7,731 nucleotides of DNA, from NCBI GenBank assembly GCA_017477035.1, contig JAFUXW010000088.1, forward strand, positions 1-7,731. Direction: 5' to 3'. Made by a program: the position numbers and the translations under genes. Origin of the DNA: Alphaproteobacteria bacterium. Its GTDB lineage: Bacteria; Pseudomonadota; Alphaproteobacteria; RF32; CAG-239. A model generated the notes under the pieces. It saw only the letters and a list, made by a program, of their open reading frames with translations. It searched no databases and was not told the origin of the DNA. Below are positions 1 to 5,583 of this stretch, in pieces. The stretch's first letter is position 1. Each line of letters starts with the position of its first letter.

Positions 1-383
1 AAATCCGATTTTTGTAAATCAGGATAGAAAGATTTATCACCTTCATCATTAGGGGTATTAATCCATTTTACAAAGTTATCGACGGCTTTTTGAGGGCGAT
101 AAGAATCCCATATTAACAGTCTATATCCTTTAACTCTTAAATATTCGGCGGACTTAGTTAATGCCGATAAGGCTTCTTTGGTTAAGTAAGCACGAGGAGC
201 TTTGTAACCATCAATTTTGTTTCCGGTAAAGTTATTGTGTGAGTAATAACGAATATCATATGCAACGTCATCAATTGCTGAACTAATTTCGGCAAAATCA
301 GTTTTATCGGTTGAAATTGTATCTGCGTATGCCGGCATTGCCATGATTGAAAGTATAGCTAAAATTAATACGGAATTTTTCAT
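1..383 (-). CDS. ddpX: D-alanyl-D-alanine dipeptidase, VanX/DdpX family (M15D), partial (3' end outside window)
   Basis: Reading the minus strand from the ATG at 383 gives 127 codons without a stop, running off the left edge. Residues 1-20 form a Sec signal peptide (MKNS, a hydrophobic stretch, then PAYA before DT), so the enzyme probably acts in the periplasm. The mature part carries VanX/DdpX signatures: YDIRYYSHNNFTG at 42-54, DGY at 58-60, and WDSYRPQ at 92-98, whose Arg corresponds to the transition-state-stabilising Arg of VanX. The zinc-binding SxHxxGxAxD region should lie beyond the edge. The family is a zinc metallopeptidase that cleaves D-Ala-D-Ala, used for peptidoglycan dipeptide scavenging (DdpX) or vancomycin resistance (VanX). 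No vanH/vanA or ddp transport genes are visible, so scavenging is the more cautious reading. GGAG at 392-389 supports the start, and a near-consensus promoter lies just upstream. Confidence 0.88.
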   Translation of the reverse strand, partial: MKNSVLILAILSIMAMPAYADTISTDKTDFAEISSAIDDVAYDIRYYSHNNFTGNKIDGYKAPRAYLTKEALSALTKSAEYLRVKGYRLLIWDSYRPQKAVDNFVKWINTPNDEGDKSFYPDLQKSD

Positions 384-418
384 AACATCTCCATTTAAAA
401 AAAATGCCTATGGACTAA

Positions 419-447
419 AATATAGAAGCATTATTTTTTAGTGTCAA
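419..447 (-). promoter_or_regulatory. Near-consensus sigma70-type promoter of the dipeptidase gene
   Basis: On the minus strand there is a perfect -35 TTGACA (447-442), a 17-bp spacer, and TATATT (424-419) as -10, five of six matches to consensus. Transcription would start near 412, giving a leader of roughly 28 nt with GGAG at 392-389 before the ATG at 383. Sequence and spacing are both close to ideal, so strong, probably constitutive expression is inferred. No operator-like palindrome was seen over it. Confidence 0.72.
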
Positions 448-450
448 ACG

Positions 451-479
451 TTAAATTTAAGAAAATATTAGGATAGAAT
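451..479 (+). promoter_or_regulatory. Possible weak promoter for the BioG-like gene
   Basis: On the plus strand TAGAAT (474-479) matches the -10 consensus at five of six positions. TTAAAT (451-456) sits 17 bp upstream as a poor -35 (three of six). It lies about 40 bp before the ATG at 519 and back-to-back with the divergent dipeptidase promoter. The assignment rests mostly on the -10 and the position. Confidence 0.33.
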
Positions 480-518
480 CATGTATGTATAAAGCAAATA
501 GATAAAAAAAGAGGAAAA

Positions 519-1166
519 ATGCGGTATTTTTTTCAAAATAATAATTCACAGGATTTAATTGTTTTTTTTTCAGGTTGGGGATGCGACGAAAATCAATTTA
601 CCAATCTGCACGATAATAAAAACGTTTTAATTTTATATGACTATCAGAATTTAGTTCTTGATTTTGATTTTTCTAGGTATGCAAATATTTATGTTATTGC
701 CTATTCGGCTGGCGTCTTTGTTGCTTCAATAACGGTAGATGCGATTCCTAATCTTCGGCAAAAAACTGCAATATGCGGTAATCCGTATCTGTTTGATGAA
801 ATTTTGGGTCTTTCAGCTCAAATAATCAGTGTCTTTAAGAATATTACATTGGATAATTATCTGGATTTTCGCAAAAAATATATGGTATACAGCGAAAATG
901 AGTATGAGCGATATAATCAGTTGCAGTCCTTACGCACGTTAGAAAGTTGTAATGATGAATTAGAAGCTTTACAAAAAATGTATGAACAGAAAAAAACACA
1001 AATTAATCCGCAGTTTGATAAAGCCATTGTGGCAGAAAATGATTTGATATTTAATATACAGGCACAAGTTGATTTTTATAAAGACAAACTGAGTATCATC
1101 AAAAATGCCAGACATCATATTTTCTTTCATTTCGAAAGTTTTGAAGATATACTCAATATAAAGTGA
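519..1166 (+). CDS. bioG: BioG-like alpha/beta hydrolase (DUF452), putative pimeloyl-ACP methyl ester esterase
   Basis: The 215-residue protein opens with the DUF452/BioG signature LIVFFSGWGCDENQF (13-27). It has the nucleophile elbow AYSAG with Ser63, an acidic candidate Asp175 in the late ENDLIF segment, and a C-terminal RHHIFFHF with His200 as the likely catalytic base. The length is typical of BioG proteins. In the family the enzyme removes the methyl ester from pimeloyl-ACP methyl ester, the last step of pimeloyl chain building for biotin, in the cytoplasm. No bioC, bioF or other biotin gene is nearby, so the biotin role is inferred from family alone; another small-ester hydrolase is possible. 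The first residue of the elbow is Ala rather than the usual Gly. GAGG at 511-514 lies 4 nt before the ATG and supports the start. Two poly-T runs (7 and 9 T) lie near the 5' end. Confidence 0.78.
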   Translation: MRYFFQNNNSQDLIVFFSGWGCDENQFTNLHDNKNVLILYDYQNLVLDFDFSRYANIYVIAYSAGVFVASITVDAIPNLRQKTAICGNPYLFDEILGLSAQIISVFKNITLDNYLDFRKKYMVYSENEYERYNQLQSLRTLESCNDELEALQKMYEQKKTQINPQFDKAIVAENDLIFNIQAQVDFYKDKLSIIKNARHHIFFHFESFEDILNIK

Positions 1167-1187
1167 TTTTATAATAAGGAGAATAAA

Positions 1188-1727
1188 ATGAAAAAAGTTT
1201 TGATTGTATCAAGCAGTTTACGCGGGGGAAGTAATTCTGATATTTTAGCGCGTGAAGTGCAAAAGGGAGCTCTTGATGCCGGAAATGATGTGGAATATAT
1301 TAGTTTAAAGGGCAAAAACATTAAATTTTGTATTGGTTGTTTGTCGTGTCAAAAAACATACAAATGTGTGCAAACAGATGATATGGCAGATTTAATAGAT
1401 AAAGTTCAAAATGCCGATGTTTTGGTTTTTGCAACTCCTATTTACTACTATGAAATGAGTGGACAGCTTAAAACATTTTTAGATCGTTGTAATCCGTTGT
1501 TTCCGCAAAAAAATAAATTTAAAGATGTATATTTGATAACTTCTTCGTATGATGATGCCGTAAATGCATCAGACAGGGCAATAAGCGGTATAAAGGGGTG
1601 GATTGAATGCTTTGAACAATCTCACTTTGCAGGAGCAGTGGTCGGAGGTGGGTTGAATAATCCGAAAGACGCCAAAAAACAAGACGATTTATTGCAAAAA
1701 GCATACGAACTCGGCAAAAATGTTTAA
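1188..1727 (+). CDS. NAD(P)H-dependent flavin oxidoreductase, iron-sulfur-flavoprotein-like (small form)
   Basis: A 179-residue flavodoxin-fold protein of the NADPH-dependent FMN reductase family. The N-terminal beta strand and FMN phosphate loop are KVLIVSSSLRGGSNSD (3-18). A compact cysteine motif C48-x2-C51-x2-C54-x5-C60 follows, the CX2CX2CX(4-7)C pattern that binds a [4Fe-4S] cluster in archaeal iron-sulfur flavoprotein (ISF). ATPIYYYEMSGQLKTFLDR (82-100) is the usual second flavin-contacting segment. The likely role is cytoplasmic flavin- and possibly cluster-mediated reduction of quinones, nitro compounds or another acceptor; the substrate is not identifiable. AAGGAG (1176-1181) is 6 nt upstream of the ATG. 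The gene starts 21 bp after the BioG-like stop and is probably co-transcribed. Many such proteins in anaerobes are annotated only as flavodoxin family or NAD(P)H oxidoreductase, and the cluster is not proven here. Confidence 0.88.
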   Translation: MKKVLIVSSSLRGGSNSDILAREVQKGALDAGNDVEYISLKGKNIKFCIGCLSCQKTYKCVQTDDMADLIDKVQNADVLVFATPIYYYEMSGQLKTFLDRCNPLFPQKNKFKDVYLITSSYDDAVNASDRAISGIKGWIECFEQSHFAGAVVGGGLNNPKDAKKQDDLLQKAYELGKNV

Positions 1728-1862
1728 GGTATAAAAATAACATGAGGCTGGCTATAGATGCAGATGAAAATTTTAAATCAGCAATTAGTGATGGTATTTG
1801 AAATTAATATTTTTAGGTAAAGAAGATGTAAGTGTATATGCATTGAACTGTTATTCAAATAC

Positions 1863-1891
1863 TTGATTTTATAAAATTGGTATGCTAACTT
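1863..1891 (+). promoter_or_regulatory. Possible extended -10 promoter for the second flavoprotein
   Basis: TTGATT (1863-1868) is followed 17 bp later by TAACTT (1886-1891), preceded by TGC at 1883-1885 as an extended -10 element. It lies about 37 bp before the ATG at 1928, in a 200-bp gap otherwise lacking a recognisable gene. The -10 hexamer is a poor match, so this is tentative. The long gap argues that the downstream gene has its own promoter. Confidence 0.3.
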
Positions 1892-1927
1892 TTTATCGTG
1901 TGAGTATAAATTATGAGGGATTTTAAT

Positions 1928-2596
1928 ATGACCAAAGTGATGATTATAAACGGAAGTCCGCGCAAAAATTTTAATACGGCGCAAATGCTTAAAGAAGCGG
2001 CGAGAGGGGCTGCAGACAACGGAGCAACAGTGGAATTTGTAAATCTCTATGATTTGAACTATAAAGGTTGTATCAGTTGTTTAATATGTAAGCGCAAGGG
2101 TAATAATACCAATGGATTGTGCTTTTATAAAGATGATTTGCGTCCTGTTTTGGAAAAGTGTATAAATGCTGATGCCGTGATTATAGGTTCTCCGGTGTAT
2201 CATAGTTATCCGAGCGGTATGTGCTGTGCTTTTTTGGAACGATTTATGTTTCCGGCACATACTTATATGATTGATAGAGAAAACGGCGGTTTAAAACGAG
2301 TTTTGAAACATACTTTACCTACAGCTATGATTTTTACAATGAATGCGACGCAGGAACAATTTAAGCAACATCACTATGATGTGGTTCTCGGTGATAATGA
2401 GGAAAGTTTGCGTGCAGTGTTCGGATATAGTGAAACTCTTTATTCGTTTGATACATTTCAATACACCGATTATTCAAAATATGATTGTGACTTGTTTGAC
2501 GCTGAACATAAGGCAAAAGTGCGGGATGAACAGTTTCCGATAGATTTGCAGAAAGCTTATGAATTAGGCAAAAGGTTGTCTAAAATGAAAAAATGA
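1928..2596 (+). CDS. NAD(P)H-dependent flavin oxidoreductase, iron-sulfur-flavoprotein-like (large form)
   Basis: A 222-residue flavodoxin-fold reductase beginning KVMIINGSPRKNFNT (3-17), the FMN phosphate-binding loop. The second flavin segment is IIGSPVYHSYPSG. Cysteines lie at C48, C51, C54 and C65: the first three keep the CX2CX2C spacing of ISF-type proteins, but the fourth is 10 residues on, past an inserted Lys/Asn/Gly-rich loop. Cluster binding is therefore less certain than in the neighbour at 1188. The C-terminal half is longer than in that neighbour, with an insert rich in Tyr, Asp and His (about 135-195), and ends in the shared LQKAYELGK motif. I chose the ATG at 1928 because GAGGGA (1915-1920) sits 7 nt upstream; the in-frame ATG at 1913 lies before that site and has no ribosome binding site of its own. 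Role inferred as cytoplasmic reduction of quinone-like or other acceptors. Confidence 0.85.
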   Translation: MTKVMIINGSPRKNFNTAQMLKEAARGAADNGATVEFVNLYDLNYKGCISCLICKRKGNNTNGLCFYKDDLRPVLEKCINADAVIIGSPVYHSYPSGMCCAFLERFMFPAHTYMIDRENGGLKRVLKHTLPTAMIFTMNATQEQFKQHHYDVVLGDNEESLRAVFGYSETLYSFDTFQYTDYSKYDCDLFDAEHKAKVRDEQFPIDLQKAYELGKRLSKMKK

Positions 2597-2661
2597 TATA
2601 CTGCTAAATGTATTAGTGTAACAAAATTGCCGAAGAAATATACTACATTAAGGCTAAATGA

Positions 2662-3120
2662 CATACTAAAGGAAATAGTTTAGTTGTCGCTGAATATGAT
2701 GGTTTATTCTATATGTTTGAGGGGGATATAACATATACAGACGAAGTTCTGTATGAAAACAAACTTTCAGTGGTATATGAAGATTTGACGGCAGCGCGTG
2801 TTACTTTGAACAGGGTGAGAGAGTTTGTGAGTAAACATCCGACTGTTTATATGGGAACTCATACTCCGTTAGGATATGAAAATCTGGAGGCCAAAAGGAT
2901 TGTTGATTTAAATAATCCTCCAAAAACACTGCCGGTTGGTGATATTACATTTAAAACAAAGAGTGGAAAATATGTATGCTCAATTTGCGGTTATGTTTAT
3001 GATCCTGGTGTAGGCGATGAAACGCAGAATATACCGGCCGGAACGGCATTTGAAGATTTGCCTGATACTTGGAAGTGTCCTCGTTGCAAACAGCATAAAA
3101 CTAAATTTAATGCAGCATAA
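2662..3120 (+). pseudogene. Decayed MBL-fold hydrolase fused to rubredoxin (5' part lost)
   Basis: The frame of the rubredoxin ORF stays protein-like upstream of its first ATG (2713). It reads HTKGNSLVVAEYDGLFY directly after an in-frame TGA at 2659-2661. This matches the late part of an MBL-fold hydrolase, where a metal-ligand His in a GHTxGN-type motif precedes the GD metal ligand. The TGA falls where a Gly codon (GGA) would be expected, so a single G-to-T change could explain it. Upstream of it no HxHxDH metal motif and no clear MBL sequence remain in any frame. I read this as the 3' end of a once longer gene. Confidence 0.6.
2713..3120 (+). CDS. Rubredoxin-domain protein with truncated MBL-fold C-terminus
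   Basis: This 135-codon ORF has two parts. Residues 1-67 look like the C-terminal end of an MBL-fold hydrolase: EGD (3-5, the metal-bridging Asp), RVTLNRVREFV (29-39), and TVYMGTHTPLGYENLE (44-59) with His50 as the last metal ligand. Residues 86-135 are a rubredoxin domain: C89-x2-C92-GYVYDP, a GD element, the core FEDLPDTW, and C122-x2-C125, which should bind one Fe(Cys)4 centre. All four iron ligands are intact; CPRCK replaces the usual CPxCG. An MBL active site cannot form because the N-terminal domain is missing. No Shine-Dalgarno site precedes the ATG at 2713, so translation is doubtful. If made, the product would be a small one-electron carrier, conceivably serving the flavoproteins beside it. 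Conserved rubredoxin ligands could mean recent decay or retained use. Confidence 0.6.
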   Translation: MFEGDITYTDEVLYENKLSVVYEDLTAARVTLNRVREFVSKHPTVYMGTHTPLGYENLEAKRIVDLNNPPKTLPVGDITFKTKSGKYVCSICGYVYDPGVGDETQNIPAGTAFEDLPDTWKCPRCKQHKTKFNAA

Positions 3121-3306
3121 AAACGTTATTTGACAATAAAATTTATATAATGCAGGCAAAAGACTGCAAAGATAAAATACTTACAAATCCGGTTTGCAAT
3201 TTTGTGGAAATCGATAGAGTGAAATTTATACAAATTGCTAAGTGAACTTTCTGATGACAAATAGTATGAAGTATATTGAAAAATAATTGTTGAAAAATGA
3301 AAAAAG

Positions 3307-3327
3307 TCATTGACTGTTAGTCATTGA
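3307..3327. promoter_or_regulatory. Candidate TetR operator, 21-bp imperfect palindrome
   Basis: TGACT (3311-3315) and AGTCA (3319-3323) form a perfect inverted repeat around GTT. Skipping one mismatched base on each side, the symmetry extends to outer TCA (3307-3309) and TGA (3325-3327). Sixteen of 21 positions are symmetric. The site covers the -35 hexamer TTGACT (3310-3315) and lies about 40 bp before the TetR-family gene. Size, symmetry and position are those of an autoregulatory TetR operator; binding is inferred. Confidence 0.6.
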
Positions 3328-3338
3328 AAATATAAAAA
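3310..3338 (+). promoter_or_regulatory. Candidate promoter of the TetR-led redox operon
   Basis: TTGACT (3310-3315) is a five-of-six -35 match. Downstream, TATAAA (3331-3336, 15-bp spacer) or the overlapping TAAAAA (3333-3338, 17-bp spacer) could be the -10. The leader to the start codon would be about 20 nt. Overlap with the palindrome suggests repression by promoter occlusion. Confidence 0.45.
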
Positions 3339-3364
3339 TATACCTGTTAAAGTAAGGTGAAATG

Positions 3365-3967
3365 ATGACTAAAAGACAAGAAAATGCGCTGAAGACTAAG
3401 CAAAAACTATTAGATGCCGCAACAGATTTTATCACAAAAGGTAATTTTGATACATTGAAGGTTGAAGATATTACCAAAGCTTGCGGATGTGCAAAAGGAA
3501 CATTCTACGTTTATTTCAAGAATAAAGATGAAATCAGTAATGAAATATGCAGAAATTTATTTAATCGCATAGCTATCCGTATGGAACAAATGAAAAATCA
3601 AAACTTTACTCAGCGTATGGAGCATTATTTTATCAGCTTTATGCAAGAAGTTGAACGCTATGGTATTAATATTTGTCGAGAGTGGATAAAAAGTGTTATT
3701 GATCCCAAAAGCGCAGATGAAGATTGGGATAATTCAAAGTGGCAGTTTGATGTGGAAATGTTAGGTGGGATATTAAGTAAAGCAGTAAAAAACGGGGAAT
3801 TGAAAAAAGATACCCCGGTTGTTTTACTTACTCACATAATTATATGTGAATTATATGGTATGATGACTTGTTGGTGTATGTCTGACGGTGTTTTTGAACC
3901 GACAGAACATACATCTGAGTTTTTTAAAGAACAAATTAAGCCTGTTCTTAATAATTATTTGATATAA
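3365..3967 (+). CDS. TetR/AcrR-family transcriptional regulator, cysteine-rich
   Basis: The 200-residue protein has the TetR N-terminal helix-turn-helix domain at about 8-58: TKQKLLDAATDFI, then VEDITKACGCAKGTFYVYF, then KNKDEI. A divergent all-helical ligand/dimerisation domain follows; length is normal for TetR. Seven cysteines are present (40, 42, 62, 104, 161, 169, 171), two of them in the recognition region, so thiol-based sensing is conceivable but unproven. It is first in a co-directional redox gene cluster with a palindrome over its promoter, and likely represses itself and the downstream genes until a ligand or electrophile binds. Two adjacent ATGs exist, at 3362 and 3365. I prefer 3365 because AAGG (3354-3357) then has 7-nt rather than 4-nt spacing; the alternative adds one Met. 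Its TAA is fused to the next gene's AAGGAG. Confidence 0.88.
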   Translation: MTKRQENALKTKQKLLDAATDFITKGNFDTLKVEDITKACGCAKGTFYVYFKNKDEISNEICRNLFNRIAIRMEQMKNQNFTQRMEHYFISFMQEVERYGINICREWIKSVIDPKSADEDWDNSKWQFDVEMLGGILSKAVKNGELKKDTPVVLLTHIIICELYGMMTCWCMSDGVFEPTEHTSEFFKEQIKPVLNNYLI

Positions 3968-3977
3968 GGAGATAAAT

Positions 3978-4967
3978 ATGCAATATGTAAAGTTAGGCAA
4001 CACCGGCATTGATGTATCAAGAATATGCCTGGGCTGCATGAGTTTTGGTAAGCCAGGTAAGGAAAATGGTGTTTTTCCATGGGCAAAAGATTATGATGAT
4101 GCAAAACCTATTTTCAAAAAAGCCGTTGATTTGGGTATCAATTATTTTGATACGGCAAATGTTTATCAAATGGGAACATCGGAAGAAATTACCGGTCGCT
4201 TGATTAAAAATTTCGGTTTAAATCGTGATGAGATTGTGGTGGCAACCAAAGTACACTTTGATATGCGCCCCGGTCGTCCTAACGGCGGCGGTTCTAGTCG
4301 TAAAAATATTTTGGCTGAAATAGACCACAGCTTAAAGCGTTTGGGGCTTGATTATGTTGATTTGTATCAAATTCATCGTCTTGACCATAATACGCCGATG
4401 GAAGAAATTATGGAAGCTTTACATGATGTGGTAAAAGCAGGTAAAGCACGTTATATAGGTGCTTCTACAATGTTTGCATGGGAATTTGAACGCTTGAATA
4501 ATATCGCGGAAACTCATGGTTGGACGAAGTTTGTTTCTATGCAAAATCAATACAATTTGATTTATCGTGAAGAAGAGCGCGAAATGATGCCTCTGTGTCA
4601 AGACCGCAAGATTGCTGTCGTGCCTTGGTCGCCACTTGCTGGTGGTCGTTGCACACGTCCTTGGGGAACTCAAACAGAACGTTCCCGAATTGATGACGTT
4701 TCACCGATGGTTTGGACAACGCCAGAGCAAGATAAAAAAGTTGTTGATGCTTTGGAAGAAGTGTCTAAAAAGAACGGCAACTCTATGGCGCAAAACGCCT
4801 TGGCGTGGGTGCTTTCTAAACCTTATGTAACTTCACCGATTGTCGGTTCAACCTCTCCGAAACATTTGGAAGAAGCTGTTAAAGCTCTAAACATTAAATT
4901 ATCAGATGAGGAAATTAAAGCTTTGGAAGCACCATATGTTCCGCATATAAAAACAGGAGCGTTTTAA
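3978..4967 (+). CDS. yajO: Aldo/keto reductase, YajO-like
   Basis: A full-length 329-residue (beta/alpha)8 NADPH-dependent aldo/keto reductase. The catalytic tetrad is visible as Asp58 and Tyr63 (FDTANVYQMG), Lys91 (VATKV) and His133 (LYQIHRLD). It closely resembles my recollection of E. coli YajO along its whole length: an opening MQY-LG, VSRICLGCMSFG (13-24), VVKAGKARYIGAS, NLIYREEEREM and WSPLAGGR, and nearly the same size. YajO is reported to form 1-deoxyxylulose 5-phosphate from ribulose 5-phosphate, and related enzymes reduce aldehydes. With a TetR gene directly upstream and other reductases downstream, aldehyde or ketone reduction is the likelier role here. AAGGAG (3966-3971) overlaps the tetR stop and is 6 nt before the ATG, so the two genes are probably translationally coupled. 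No signal peptide, hence cytoplasmic. Confidence 0.92.
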   Translation: MQYVKLGNTGIDVSRICLGCMSFGKPGKENGVFPWAKDYDDAKPIFKKAVDLGINYFDTANVYQMGTSEEITGRLIKNFGLNRDEIVVATKVHFDMRPGRPNGGGSSRKNILAEIDHSLKRLGLDYVDLYQIHRLDHNTPMEEIMEALHDVVKAGKARYIGASTMFAWEFERLNNIAETHGWTKFVSMQNQYNLIYREEEREMMPLCQDRKIAVVPWSPLAGGRCTRPWGTQTERSRIDDVSPMVWTTPEQDKKVVDALEEVSKKNGNSMAQNALAWVLSKPYVTSPIVGSTSPKHLEEAVKALNIKLSDEEIKALEAPYVPHIKTGAF

Positions 4968-5573
4968 ATGAAAAGAATATTATCGGTAATTTTGTTAATA
5001 ACAACATTTTTTATGGGAAATAATGCAATAGCGGAGGTAAATGATATGAACGGGAAAAAAGTACTGGTGGTTTATTTTTCAAGAACCGGTGAGCAATATG
5101 GTGTTGGCAATATTACAGAGGGAAATACGGCAATTATTGCCAAGATGATTGCCAAAAAAACAGACGGTGATGCTTTTGAGGTAAAACTCAAAAATGATAA
5201 TTATCCAAGCGGGTATACGCCATTGACGGAAGTAGCAAAAGAAGAAAAAAACAATAATGCTCGTCCTGAAATATTAGATGATATTAATAACTTTTCCGAA
5301 TATGATGTGATTTTTGTAGGAGGTCCTGTGTGGTGGAGTGATTTGCCGATGGCGATGTATACATTTATTGATAGACACGATTGGAGCGGTAAAATTGTTG
5401 TACCGTTTGTTACTCACGAGGGCAGCGGTTTAACCATGGTGCCTGATAATCTTAAAAAGGCAACCCAAGCTGAAATGCTAGATGGATTGGCTGTGTATGG
5501 GCATATTGCTCAAAATGAACATGATAAAGCAGAAAAAATAGTTGCAAACTGGCTTAATAAATTGGGGTTTTAA
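4968..5573 (+). CDS. Exported flavodoxin (Flavodoxin_4 type) with possible internal cytoplasmic start
   Basis: 201 residues. Residues 1-22 form a Sec signal peptide (MKR, a hydrophobic stretch 4-16, then AIA before EV). The rest is a flavodoxin: KVLVVYFSRTGEQYGVG (31-47) and EGNT (51-54) make the FMN phosphate loop, with an insertion between TG and NT that I associate with the Flavodoxin_4 subgroup. GGPVWWSDLPMAMYTF and a THEGSG motif are the flavin-stacking regions. Flavodoxins shuttle electrons through FMN; an exported form would need FMN loaded in the periplasm, or would act as a flavin reductase there. The ATG directly abuts the preceding stop and has AGGAG (4955-4959) 8 nt upstream. Unusually, GGAGG (5033-5037) lies 8 nt before an in-frame ATG at 5046 (Met27), which would yield a signal-less flavodoxin starting MNGKKVLVVYFS, the normal start for this family. 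Confidence 0.88.
   Translation: MKRILSVILLITTFFMGNNAIAEVNDMNGKKVLVVYFSRTGEQYGVGNITEGNTAIIAKMIAKKTDGDAFEVKLKNDNYPSGYTPLTEVAKEEKNNNARPEILDDINNFSEYDVIFVGGPVWWSDLPMAMYTFIDRHDWSGKIVVPFVTHEGSGLTMVPDNLKKATQAEMLDGLAVYGHIAQNEHDKAEKIVANWLNKLGF
5033..5048 (+). promoter_or_regulatory. Internal Shine-Dalgarno and in-frame ATG inside the flavodoxin gene
   Basis: GGAGG (5033-5037) is followed after 8 nt by ATG (5046-5048) in the flavodoxin frame. The SD overlaps the codons of the signal peptidase site (A-E-V). Starting here removes the signal peptide almost exactly. The match to anti-SD is longer in core than most starts in this window, so real initiation is plausible. Confidence 0.5.
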
Positions 5574-5583
5574 GGAGAAAATT

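Larger units (their letters stand above)
3121..3361 (+). other. Intergenic region upstream of the tetR-type gene
   Basis: These 240 bp lack a convincing gene. TTGACA (3130-3135) and TATAAT (3146-3151) occur but are only 10 bp apart, so they do not pair as a promoter. A 31-codon frame from 3150 to 3245 has no ribosome binding site. TTGAAAAAT is repeated at 3276 and 3290, and AGTCATTGA at 3305 and 3319, both with a 14-bp period. The 3' end holds the operator and promoter listed separately. No terminator with a T-run was seen. Confidence 0.5.

Noticed and set aside
1742..1801. 19-codon frame (MRLAIDADENFK...) after the first flavoprotein
   Set aside because: No ribosome binding site, soon followed by stops, and no family recognised; insufficient to call a gene or a remnant.
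1913..1927. Upstream start for the second flavoprotein
   Set aside because: The only SD (GAGGGA, 1915-1920) lies after this ATG, and the flavodoxin-fold strand begins just after 1928.
3130..3151. TTGACA and TATAAT upstream of the TetR gene
   Set aside because: Both hexamers are perfect but only 10 bp apart, which cannot form a sigma70 promoter; TATAAT lacks another good -35.
3151..3168. Short hairpin TGCAG / CTGCA after the rubredoxin gene
   Set aside because: Only 5 bp of stem, 8-nt loop and no T-run, so not a credible terminator.
3196..3238. Inverted repeat GCAATTTTGT / ACAAATTGC
   Set aside because: AT-rich stem with a bulge and a 24-nt loop, without a following T-run. Not supported as a terminator or riboswitch.
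3150..3245. 31-codon ORF beginning MQAKDCKDK
   Set aside because: No Shine-Dalgarno site, very short, and no recognisable family. It could be a fossil or chance.
4419..4830. Overlapping minus- and plus-strand frames inside the YajO-like gene
   Set aside because: Shadow frames of a strongly conserved full-length AKR, with no starts or protein features of their own.
5542..5583. Upstream start for the second aldo/keto reductase
   Set aside because: It overlaps the flavodoxin gene and lacks an SD, whereas AAGGAG at 5572 fits the ATG at 5584 and the family N-terminus.
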